64,000 nucleotides of DNA from Halomonas sp. M4R1S46 (GTDB taxonomy: Bacteria; Pseudomonadota; Gammaproteobacteria; Pseudomonadales; Halomonadaceae). The notes under the pieces are model-generated. The model did not search any database, was not told the DNA's origin, and was given only the letters and a program-made list of their open reading frames with translations. The DNA is taken from positions 248,001 through 312,000 of the forward strand of contig NZ_CP107008.1 of assembly GCF_025725685.1 (NCBI RefSeq), in the 5' to 3' direction. Made by a program: the position numbers and the translations under genes. Position 1 is the first letter of the stretch; each line of letters begins with the position of its first letter. Shown here piece by piece: positions 55,366 to 63,234 of the stretch.

Positions 55366-55381
55366 AGCAGGAAGCGTGCCA
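55366..55381 (-). promoter_or_regulatory. Sigma-54 (-24/-12) promoter of gbuA
   Basis: On the minus strand TGGCACG-CTTC-CTGCT places the invariant GG and GC exactly 12 bp apart. Only one base (C for T in the -12 block) departs from TGGCAC-N5-TTGC. It lies 38 bp before the gbuA start. Confidence 0.85.
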
Positions 55382-55386
55382 TGTTT

Positions 55387-55399
55387 TAAGATATTGATA
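55387..55399 (-). promoter_or_regulatory. IHF binding site
   Basis: TATCAATATCTTA on the minus strand fits the IHF consensus WATCAANNNNTTR at every defined position. It lies between the -24/-12 promoter and the inverted repeats, where DNA bending brings an activator to the polymerase. Confidence 0.7.
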
Positions 55400-55420
55400 T
55401 GGAAGTGGTTCCTGTCGACA

Positions 55421-55482
55421 TGATGCAGAAGTGGATCATTGCCGCGCCCGCAGTGATACACTGCTGCATCAATGATCCACTT
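55421..55482. promoter_or_regulatory. Upstream activator sites of the gbuA promoter
   Basis: AAGTGGATCATTG (55429-55441) and its exact reverse complement (55470-55482) flank 28 bp. TGATGCAG (55421-55428) is mirrored by CTGCATCA (55464-55471), and AGTGATACACT (55452-55462) lies in the middle. The site is 50-110 bp upstream of the sigma-54 promoter and just before the activator gene. Confidence 0.7.
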
Positions 55483-55500
55483 GTGTATCGGTAGGGCCCC

Positions 55501-56943
<1,443 letters not shown>

Positions 56944-57028
56944 CCGGTCGCTGTACGGGGCCGCGCGCGCCGCCTACCTTGATGAGGGGCATCGGCCCCA
57001 TGCCAAGGCTGACCAGAAGGAAGCGCTC

Positions 57029-57370
57029 ATGTCCGATCGCCTGTTGCTGACCACCTCCTCCCATCTCGAGGGTTATCGCGTCATCGAACATCTCGACATC
57101 GTCTCCGCCGAATGCGTGTTCGGCATGAACGTGCTCAAGGACATGTTCGCGGGCTTTCGCGACTTCTTCGGCGGCCGCAACAAGTCGTCCCAGGATGCGC
57201 TGCGCGATGCCAGGGTCGCCTGCCTGGACGAGCTGCGCCGGGAGGCCGAGGCGATGGGCGCCAACGCCGTGATCGCGGTGGATCTCGACTACAGCGAGAT
57301 CTCCGGGGGCGGCAAGTCGATGCTGTTCCTGGTGGCCACGGGCACCGCCGTGAAGGTGGCGCGGGCCTGA
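57029..57370 (+). CDS. YbjQ/UPF0145-family protein
   Basis: The 113-residue protein begins MSDRLLLTTSSHLEGYRVIE. It contains the family signatures VSAECVFGMNVLKDMFAGFR and EAMGANAVIAVDLDYSEI. Family members form pentamers and are described as putative heavy-metal-binding proteins, but no reaction is known. AGAAGGAAGCGCTC precedes the ATG. A terminator follows 20 bp after the stop. It is the last gene before the island boundary. Confidence 0.9.
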   Translation: MSDRLLLTTSSHLEGYRVIEHLDIVSAECVFGMNVLKDMFAGFRDFFGGRNKSSQDALRDARVACLDELRREAEAMGANAVIAVDLDYSEISGGGKSMLFLVATGTAVKVARA

Positions 57371-57390
57371 GCGAGGGAGCGTACAACGAG

Positions 57391-57420
57391 AAGGGCCCCG
57401 CGATCACTCGCGGGGCCCTT
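57391..57420. terminator. Bidirectional hairpin after the ybjQ-like gene
   Basis: AAGGGCCCCGCG pairs perfectly with CGCGGGGCCCTT around ATCACT, a 12-bp stem. It stands between the ybjQ-like gene and the tRNA remnant and could also terminate the tRNA transcript. Confidence 0.75.
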
Positions 57421-57429
57421 GGAATCCGA

Positions 57430-57477
57430 TGGTCGGAGTAGCAGGATTCGAACCTACGACCTCTGCCTCCCGAAGGC
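57430..57477 (-). tRNA. 3' half of tRNA-Pro(CGG), island attachment site
   Basis: Read on the minus strand, the segment gives the anticodon loop TTCGGGA (anticodon CGG) and stem GGCAG. It continues with the variable loop, the T-arm GTAGG-TTCGAAT-CCTGC, and the acceptor strand TACTCCG with ACCA. The D-arm and 5' acceptor strand are missing: past 57477 the sequence becomes AT-rich and unrelated. This is what a tRNA-targeted integration leaves at the 3' side. The 5' half, with a reconstituted gene, should lie at the far end of the island. Confidence 0.82.
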
Positions 57478-57525
57478 GTTTTTATCGTATTTCAGCAGCT
57501 ACGTCCGGAAGCAAGAATCAACTAA

Positions 57526-57552
57526 AAGTTGTTTTAAAAACAATAAGTTGTT
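57526..57552 (+). repeat. Candidate integrase arm-type sites
   Basis: AAGTTGTT occurs at 57526-57533 and 57545-57552, 19 bp apart, between the attachment core and the integrase. GAAGCAAG (57508-57515) and CTTGCTTC (57573-57580) also flank this AT-rich stretch. Arm-type binding sites are plausible but unproven. Confidence 0.4.
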
Positions 57553-57641
57553 ATCAGATTTTGATGTTTCTGCTTGCTTCTCGTGGTGGCCTCGAGTAGC
57601 GTCTCCATGGAACCTATTTGGAACCTGGAAAGGGGCCAGCC

Positions 57642-58973
57642 ATGTCAGGGAAGACCACCGACAAGCTGACGACGCGGACGCTCGACCGGCTGAAGAAGGA
57701 GATGACCAGCGGCGAGGTGTGGGATACGGACCTGTCAGGCTTCCATGTGCGAGCAGGTAAGCGAGGCCTATCCCTTCGTCTTTCCTACTACAACCACATC
57801 GGCCAACGCCGAGTGGTTACCCTTGGGCAATATGGGAAGTTGACAGCTGCACAGGGACGCGAGGCCGCCAAGGAGGCGTTGGCCGTGATCGCTCAGGGCG
57901 GTGACCCGCGTGCGGTGGAAGTAGAGGCCCAGAACGAGGCCCGACGTCAGCAGGAGCAGACCCTCAGGGCTTATCTCGATGGCCCCTATGCGGTGGCGCA
58001 ACGTCGCAAGAAAGATGGTTTGGCCACCTTGCGGCGTATTCGTCGTGCCTTCGAAAGCTGGCTGGACCGGCCGATGAGCAGTTTCACTCGCGCCGACGTG
58101 GAGCGTTGGCAGGGGGAGCGTGAAAGCAAGGGAGAGGCGTACAGCACCAGCAAACGTCACCTGGGGGCGCTCAAGACCCTGCTGGGGCATGCTGCTCAGC
58201 GCAATTTCATACCCGATAACCCGTTGGTTGGGGTCGCACTGCAGCGCCCGGCGATGTCGGAAGACGATATGGCCGAGCAAGCGGCCCAGCGTCGTTATCT
58301 GGAGCACGATGAGGTCGAAGCACTTTTCTCTGGCCTCGATGCCTATCAGGAGCTGAAACGTGAGCAGCGGCGACTCAGCCGGGCTCACGGCAAGGCGTAC
58401 CTGCCCGATCTCGATAGCGTCATGTTCGTGGATCATGTCAAGCCATGGATCCTGACCATGTACTACACCGGCTTCCGGCCCGGTGATATTACCGGCCTGC
58501 GCTGGGAGCATATCAACCTGACCTTTCGTACCGCCCGCAAAGTTATCGAGAAGTCGGCTCACCATCGCCCGGAGCCAATGACCTTCCCACTGTCTTCTGC
58601 GGTCGTTGAGGTGCTCACGGCTTGGCACAAGCAAAAAGGGGAGCCAAAGACCGGCCTTGTGTTCCCCTCACACCGCAATGGTAAGCGCATGGACAGGACT
58701 GCCATGCAGAAACCCTGGGCGACCGTGCGCAAGCTGGCCGGCCTTCCCGACGATCTACTGCTCTATAGCCTACGTCACAACTTCGCTAGTCAATTAGTCA
58801 TGGCCGGCGTTGACCTATTGACCGTCTCGAGGCTGATGGCTCATAGCGATATTCAGACCACTATTCAACATTATGCTCACCTGCGCCCCGATCATACACG
58901 AGAGGCTGTGGAGGCGTTTGCCAAGCAACGGAAATCGAGTACGCAATTCTTTATCGAAAATGCTGTTTCTTGA
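57642..58973 (+). CDS. int: Tyrosine recombinase (island integrase)
   Basis: The 443-residue protein has an N-terminal DUF4102-like arm-binding region (GFHVRAGKRGLSLRLSYYNH, RRVVTLGQYGKLTAAQGREA), a SAM-like core-binding domain, and a C-terminal catalytic domain. The residues seen are Arg in YYTGFRPGDITGLRW, the SLRHNFASQ box, His in LMAHSDIQTT and the nucleophile Tyr in IQHYAHLRPD. The first box histidine is Tyr (LYSLRH), a known kind of variation. GGAAAGGGGCCAGCC supports the ATG at 57642. It directly follows the tRNA fragment and should integrate and excise the island. Confidence 0.93.
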   Translation: MSGKTTDKLTTRTLDRLKKEMTSGEVWDTDLSGFHVRAGKRGLSLRLSYYNHIGQRRVVTLGQYGKLTAAQGREAAKEALAVIAQGGDPRAVEVEAQNEARRQQEQTLRAYLDGPYAVAQRRKKDGLATLRRIRRAFESWLDRPMSSFTRADVERWQGERESKGEAYSTSKRHLGALKTLLGHAAQRNFIPDNPLVGVALQRPAMSEDDMAEQAAQRRYLEHDEVEALFSGLDAYQELKREQRRLSRAHGKAYLPDLDSVMFVDHVKPWILTMYYTGFRPGDITGLRWEHINLTFRTARKVIEKSAHHRPEPMTFPLSSAVVEVLTAWHKQKGEPKTGLVFPSHRNGKRMDRTAMQKPWATVRKLAGLPDDLLLYSLRHNFASQLVMAGVDLLTVSRLMAHSDIQTTIQHYAHLRPDHTREAVEAFAKQRKSSTQFFIENAVS

Positions 58974-59044
58974 AGCCTCCGTGCAATCGCTGGAAGGGTT
59001 TGGTTTGTCTTCTGAATAAATTTTCCAAGGTGTAAGGAATTGTT

Positions 59045-59752
59045 GTGAAAAGGAAAAAATCAACCTCAAGGACCAGTCTGTCTAGGTTTAAAGATTATTG
59101 TCGGTTAGAAGATGCCGCCAAGGTGTTGGCTGCCGAGCTAGAGGAAGAAATAACGATCAAGGATTTGTATGAATATGCATTGCACGGTTCGCTCAAACTA
59201 AGCGTCATGCTGGGCTTCCAGCTTGCGGAGCGTGACGTGAAGGAGCCGGTCCCGCATGAGGACTATTTGAGATTAGATGGGATGTATCACATTGATTCTA
59301 AATGTACTGGGTTCCGATTGCTCCTCATTTACGAGTCCATCGGGTTCGAGCATCCGCTGGCAGATTTAAACCTGTGGGTGGTAAGAGATGTTGATGATGA
59401 AAATGTGGCCTATAGGCTGTGTAGGTATGCTGAGGATGACGGTTTAGAATGGGATGAAGAGCCGGAGCTTTCAGAATTTTTTGTCAGGCGTTGTGATCTT
59501 TATGCTTTTATTTGTAAAGCAAAGGGGATAGGTGAGGAGGTGGCGCAGGGGCGAGAACTCCCAGTGCATCCTCGGCAAAAAAATAGTTATGTGAAGTTGC
59601 TCAGTATGTTTTTGGTAGATGGTGGCTTGGATCTTCCAGAAGGGCCTTACCAGGCAGCTGCTGTTCTTCAGGCAATGTTGCAGCAGCGTGGTGATCACCT
59701 GTCAGAAAATACTCTGGCGAAAATTATCGAGGAGGTCCGCGAGACGAGCTGA
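59045..59752 (+). CDS. Unrecognised island protein
   Basis: The 235-residue acidic protein starts at GTG after AAGGAATTGTT. The N-terminal 50 residues (DYCRLEDAAKVLAAELEEEI, then TIKDLYEYALHGSLKLSVML) look like a MerR/excisionase-type helix-turn-helix that reads as a placement of a gene in a regulatory role. The middle is a beta-rich segment without recognised motifs. No signal peptide or membrane helix is seen. Codon use is much more AT-rich than in the chromosome to the left. It is separated from the next gene by a hairpin. Confidence 0.75.
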   Translation: MKRKKSTSRTSLSRFKDYCRLEDAAKVLAAELEEEITIKDLYEYALHGSLKLSVMLGFQLAERDVKEPVPHEDYLRLDGMYHIDSKCTGFRLLLIYESIGFEHPLADLNLWVVRDVDDENVAYRLCRYAEDDGLEWDEEPELSEFFVRRCDLYAFICKAKGIGEEVAQGRELPVHPRQKNSYVKLLSMFLVDGGLDLPEGPYQAAAVLQAMLQQRGDHLSENTLAKIIEEVRETS

Positions 59753-59755
59753 GCA

Positions 59756-59789
59756 TCTCAAATGAGATTGACGACCTTCTCATTTGGGA
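59756..59789. promoter_or_regulatory. Inverted repeat before the AlpA-like gene
   Basis: TCTCAAATGAGA and TCTCATTTGGGA are inverted copies (11 of 12 positions) separated by 10 bp, directly after the preceding stop. It could be a terminator stem or the operator of the AlpA-like protein. Confidence 0.5.
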
Positions 59790-59845
59790 CATCGCTTTAA
59801 AACGAAGCCTGACCATGGGGGCGTCATCCACAAGGAGATGCCTCC

Positions 59846-60169
59846 ATGCCTTTCAAGCGACAAGACTATCCTGCCATCCTCAAGGCGGCCTTGGCGTCTT
59901 ACGACGCTGGCTTTGATCCGTCACTGATTGAGCTCCCTGAGGGAGCCGTCTTTCCTGGCCTTATTTCTGCTAGCCCTGCTACCGCGCGCAAGAGTCGTGT
60001 GACGGGGCTTCTGTTGGGGATGCCCGCGCCGCGCTTCGTTCGTCGTGGCCGCTCGATTCGTTACCGCCTCAAGGATGTACTGGATTGGTTAGCCAATGCA
60101 GAAGAGTATCGATCGACTGCAGAAATCTCCACCTTCTCATCCTCAGTTGCTCGGGAGACGCAGTCATGA
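59846..60169 (+). CDS. AlpA-like helix-turn-helix DNA-binding protein
   Basis: The 107-residue protein contains a compact MerR-like winged helix near its middle (SPATARKSRVTGLLLGMPAP, then RFVRRGRSIRYRLKDVLDWL). This is the layout of AlpA/excisionase-type regulators of integrative elements. Such proteins activate excision or integrase expression. CAAGGAGATGCCTCC precedes the ATG. Its stop overlaps the next start by 4 bp (ATGA), so translation is coupled. Confidence 0.75.
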   Translation: MPFKRQDYPAILKAALASYDAGFDPSLIELPEGAVFPGLISASPATARKSRVTGLLLGMPAPRFVRRGRSIRYRLKDVLDWLANAEEYRSTAEISTFSSSVARETQS

Positions 60170-60555
60170 GTTCTTCATTGCGCGAACCGAGTGACATTGA
60201 AATTATTCAAATGTGGGATCGCTTGGAGAAAATCTACCAATGCATGGATGAGGCTGCTGCTGTTATTGGGGAGACGTCGCAAGAAAATTATGCTATCTGG
60301 ACGTTTCGCGGAAGTTGGCCGGACGTTCGTGAACATCCTCCCGTTGCACTTGATAATGGCGATTATCCTAAAAAGGCCCGTTTTTTTCTGGGTATGGTTT
60401 GGGATGCTGCCATGGTGCTTCTCGATTCTGTCAAGAGCATTCGGCTCTTGAGTGAAATTGAAAGGGATGCGCTACTGGCTAATCTTGCAGGGATAGGAGG
60501 GGTTGACATGCAACTGCTGGGCGAACCTCTGAGTTGGAGGCTCCGGCGATGCTGA
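60166..60555 (+). CDS. Unrecognised island protein
   Basis: The 129-residue protein begins MSSSLREPSDIEIIQMWDRL and is mainly helical. It has one moderately hydrophobic stretch (KARFFLGMVWDAAMVLLDSV) that looks like a buried helix, not a membrane anchor. No known motif is seen. It overlaps the AlpA-like gene by 4 bp and the primase-helicase by 7 bp, so it belongs to the same translational unit. It may assist replication or its control; that is context only. Confidence 0.75.
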   Translation: MSSSLREPSDIEIIQMWDRLEKIYQCMDEAAAVIGETSQENYAIWTFRGSWPDVREHPPVALDNGDYPKKARFFLGMVWDAAMVLLDSVKSIRLLSEIERDALLANLAGIGGVDMQLLGEPLSWRLRRC

Positions 60556-62636
60556 CATCCGATGCCCCTGAAGACAATGAGCGCCAACAGGTAACTCAGC
60601 AGTTTCTGGACTGGCTGGCGCCGGGAGCCGTTTTCGATTTCCGGACATTTGATGATACCAAGCTCAATCGTAGGGATCTGGTGCGTACCTTTCGGGGTAC
60701 GCTGGAGGAGCACTGGAAAGCGCTTGATGCTCTTAATCAGCGAGGAGCTGGTGTATTCGTGACGATCAATGGCACGGATGGGGAAGGTCTCCGTGCCGAG
60801 AACGTGAACGAGGTTCGTGCGGTATTTGTTGACTTCGACACTCCTGAACCTGAGCGACCGAACGTTCTGAGTGAGGTGTTGACCGACTTTCCTCCTTCTT
60901 TGCTTGTGGAATCATCACCTGGAAAGCATCACGCTTACTGGCGGGCTCCCGGTCTGTCGCTTGAGGAGTTCAAGCCGCTACAAAGGGGGCTTGCCACTTG
61001 GCTGGGGGGAGATCAATCCATCAATGACCTTCCCCGTGTGATGCGGCTTCCTGGATTCTTCCACTGCAAGTCAGACCCCTCCCTTATCCGGATCCTAGCC
61101 ATTGGCGAGGATGTCGACGCCGAAACTGTACGCCGGACGATTGCCCCGTTCATCCCGAGTGTCGTTGAGTCAAGCGACAAGGCTCCGATGGAGTTTCTTT
61201 CTGACGAGACTCACCCCTATGTCTGCCGGGCATTGGAAAGTGCCTCAACGGCCGTCCTGAGTGCGCCCGAGGGATGTCGGAACGACACGCTCAATCGCGA
61301 GGCATTCGGGTTGTTCGGATTCGTGAAGGGAGGGCAACTGGAAGAGGGTGCTGTGCGGAATATCCTGTATCGCGCTGCTATCGGAGCTGGATTGAATTCT
61401 CCCGAAGTTATCCGGACCCTGAATAACGCTTGGGCAAGCTCGCCCTCTCGCGAGATCCCAAGGTATGAGGTTGATCCGGAAGAGTTGGATTTCAATGACG
61501 AGGATGGGCTTTCAGGAAGTCTCGATGATGCCGCGGAGAGAGAAACTGCACTGGTCGATGCCTTGGAATTGAACAAGGCAAAATACCTGTTAAACGTGGA
61601 ACCGCCCCCGCAGAGCTATGTCATTGAGGGACTGATCCCCGAGCCAGTCGCTGCAGTCATTGTTGCGCCTGGCTCTACTGGAAAATCCTTCTGGCTGATG
61701 CAACTGGCCGTATGTGTGGCAACGGGCGTCCCGTTCTTTGAATTGCCCATTGCAAAGCCTGGGGGTGTGCTGATGCTTGGTGCAGAGGATAACCGCGACG
61801 AGATGGGGCGTCGTCTGCATAGCATCATTAGGGCCAGCGAATCCGTCGGCAACCGCCTTGACATGGCCAAGCTGGGGGAAAACTTCTACCCCGTTTCTCG
61901 ACTAGGCTGCGATAACCGGCTGACGTTGAAGGCAGAGGGGAATACCGTGCACAATAAGACGCTGATCACGGAGGTCATCAAGGCAGCCCAAGCCATCCCG
62001 GATTTGCGTCTGATTATCCTCGACCCCGTCAGCCGGTTCCGCAGCGGTGATGAGAATGCCAGTGAAGATGGTACCCGCTTTGTGGAAGCACTTGAGCTTA
62101 TCCGCCGAGAGACGGGTGTTACTGTTCTGTGTGCTCATCACAGCCGTAAAGGTAGCAAGGGTGATAGTGCGGATGATATCCGGGGTGCATCTGCCTTCGT
62201 GGATGCAGTGCGTTTTGCGGCTACCCTAGCCGTACCTGACGCAGAGATGGCCAAGAAATTGGGCATGGATGAGCAGAGCCGGAGAGCACATGTCCGTTTC
62301 AATGTCGTAAAATCGAATTACCGCACGGAAACGGATACCTTCTGGATGCGTCGGGGCATCGGGGGTGTTCTCGAAATGATTCCGCCCCTTCAGGAATACA
62401 GCAAAGTGGCGGATAAAGGCGAACAACGCTTCCAGGCTACTCTTCCCAAGCTACTAGAATTCATCCAGAAGAAGGATAGTGAAGGGCGCCCTATTACTCG
62501 CAATGGCTTGCGCGACTACGCAGGAACTGAAGGACTGTTTGGTGTGGGGGACCAAAGTCTCCGCACTATCGTCAATCGTGCCATTGATGAAGGTGAGGTG
62601 TTCCTGCGTGACAATGGGACGTTGCATACCTGGTAG
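60549..62636 (+). CDS. Primase-helicase fusion (RepB-like primase plus RepA-like ATPase)
   Basis: The 695-residue protein combines two replication activities. The N-terminal part (about 1-200) resembles RepB-type archaeo-eukaryotic primases: the metal-binding pair in VRAVFVDFDTPE (Asp95, Asp97), VESSPGKHHAYWRAPG, and LPRVMRLPGFFHCK. The C-terminal part (about 350-600) is a RecA-fold, RepA/AAA_25-type hexameric helicase with Walker A APGSTGKS (373-380), Walker B LRLIILDPVSRF and a following AHHSRKG. A winged-helix tail is likely after residue 620. GGAGG 8 bp before the ATG at 60549 decides the start. Such fusions support replication of satellites, ICEs or plasmids. Confidence 0.85.
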   Translation: MLTSDAPEDNERQQVTQQFLDWLAPGAVFDFRTFDDTKLNRRDLVRTFRGTLEEHWKALDALNQRGAGVFVTINGTDGEGLRAENVNEVRAVFVDFDTPEPERPNVLSEVLTDFPPSLLVESSPGKHHAYWRAPGLSLEEFKPLQRGLATWLGGDQSINDLPRVMRLPGFFHCKSDPSLIRILAIGEDVDAETVRRTIAPFIPSVVESSDKAPMEFLSDETHPYVCRALESASTAVLSAPEGCRNDTLNREAFGLFGFVKGGQLEEGAVRNILYRAAIGAGLNSPEVIRTLNNAWASSPSREIPRYEVDPEELDFNDEDGLSGSLDDAAERETALVDALELNKAKYLLNVEPPPQSYVIEGLIPEPVAAVIVAPGSTGKSFWLMQLAVCVATGVPFFELPIAKPGGVLMLGAEDNRDEMGRRLHSIIRASESVGNRLDMAKLGENFYPVSRLGCDNRLTLKAEGNTVHNKTLITEVIKAAQAIPDLRLIILDPVSRFRSGDENASEDGTRFVEALELIRRETGVTVLCAHHSRKGSKGDSADDIRGASAFVDAVRFAATLAVPDAEMAKKLGMDEQSRRAHVRFNVVKSNYRTETDTFWMRRGIGGVLEMIPPLQEYSKVADKGEQRFQATLPKLLEFIQKKDSEGRPITRNGLRDYAGTEGLFGVGDQSLRTIVNRAIDEGEVFLRDNGTLHTW

Positions 62637-62674
62637 CTTTTTCTAGCCAGCCAGCCAGCCGGCTGGCCGGGTGC

Positions 62675-62768
62675 CGGGTGAATCACCCGACTCGGGCCAC
62701 CTACCCGTCATCAACCCCCATTACAGGGCATTTTGATGGAAGTTCACGGGTGAAGATCAAATCACCCG
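62675..62768. repeat. Inverted CGGGTGA/TCACCCG pairs, candidate origin
   Basis: CGGGTGA-A-TCACCCG (62675-62689) is a perfect 15-bp palindrome. A second CGGGTGA (62747-62753) and TCACCCG (62762-62768) pair encloses 8 bp. Further partial copies (ACGGGTGG near 62805, GGACGGGTCAC near 63003) follow. Repeated sites right after a primase-helicase gene resemble initiator-binding repeats. Confidence 0.5.
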
Positions 62769-62816
62769 ACTACCCGGTTCAAACCCGCATGATACCTGGC
62801 ATGAGGACGGGTGGTT

Positions 62817-62843
62817 TTCTCCCCTAAAGGGGGAAGGTTTTTT
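62817..62843 (+). terminator. Intrinsic terminator downstream of the primase-helicase
   Basis: CTCCCC pairs with GGGGGA around TAAA, and the transcript continues into TTTTTT at 62838-62843. It lies 180 bp after the stop codon. Confidence 0.6.
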
Positions 62844-62871
62844 CACCCCCCCCCCCTTAAGGAAGAGCACG

Positions 62872-62979
62872 GTGCAGCGCCTGACTACAGAGGAGGTTTG
62901 TATTCAGCCATCAAATGCGGCAGATAGCATGAATGCCGCTATTGATTGTCTGCTTTTCGTTAGCCAGGGGGAGGGCTGA
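62872..62979 (+). CDS. Possible 35-residue small protein
   Basis: A GTG-initiated frame reads MQRLTTEEVCIQPSNAADSM, then NAAIDCLLFVSQGEG and stop. TTAAGGAAGAGCACG gives a reasonable ribosome-binding site. It shows a loose likeness to short phage-island proteins whose sequence runs as VxPGxxAEDALxxAxxLL, but the match is weak and the frame may be chance. Confidence 0.3.
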   Translation: MQRLTTEEVCIQPSNAADSMNAAIDCLLFVSQGEG

Positions 62980-63234
62980 AAATAGAGTTTTTGTCCGTAA
63001 TGGACGGGTCACATCGGTCACGGGTCCTTCCTGGAGCCTTTTGACCCCACGAGGGACGCAGAGCGTGGCATTATAGAGTATGAAAAAAAGCTAATAAACG
63101 TCTTGTCTGGCCAATTCATCAGACCGGGATTCTGTTGCGCCATCACTCCAGGTTAACGAAATGAAGTGTTCGGGAATTTGAGTTCACTAATGATCCGAGG
63201 AACCGGCTGTGGGTATTTTGCAGATTCAACCTGT

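Larger units (their letters stand above)
62637..63234. other. Non-coding stretch with dyads between the primase-helicase and brxL
   Basis: Nearly 600 bp without a clear gene, except a possible 35-residue frame. It begins with four CCAG units leading into the palindrome GCCAGCCGGCTGGC (62654-62667). Inverted CGGGTGA pairs, a terminator, an 11-base C run (62846-62856) and CCACG/CGTGG arms (around 63050) follow. The convergent ends of the primase-helicase and brxL transcripts meet here, and it is the most likely place for a replication origin of the element. Confidence 0.6.

Noticed and set aside
62846..62856. Run of eleven C as a phase-variation tract
   Set aside because: It lies in non-coding DNA outside any promoter spacer I can define, so switching of a gene cannot be argued; the run length could also be a sequencing artefact.
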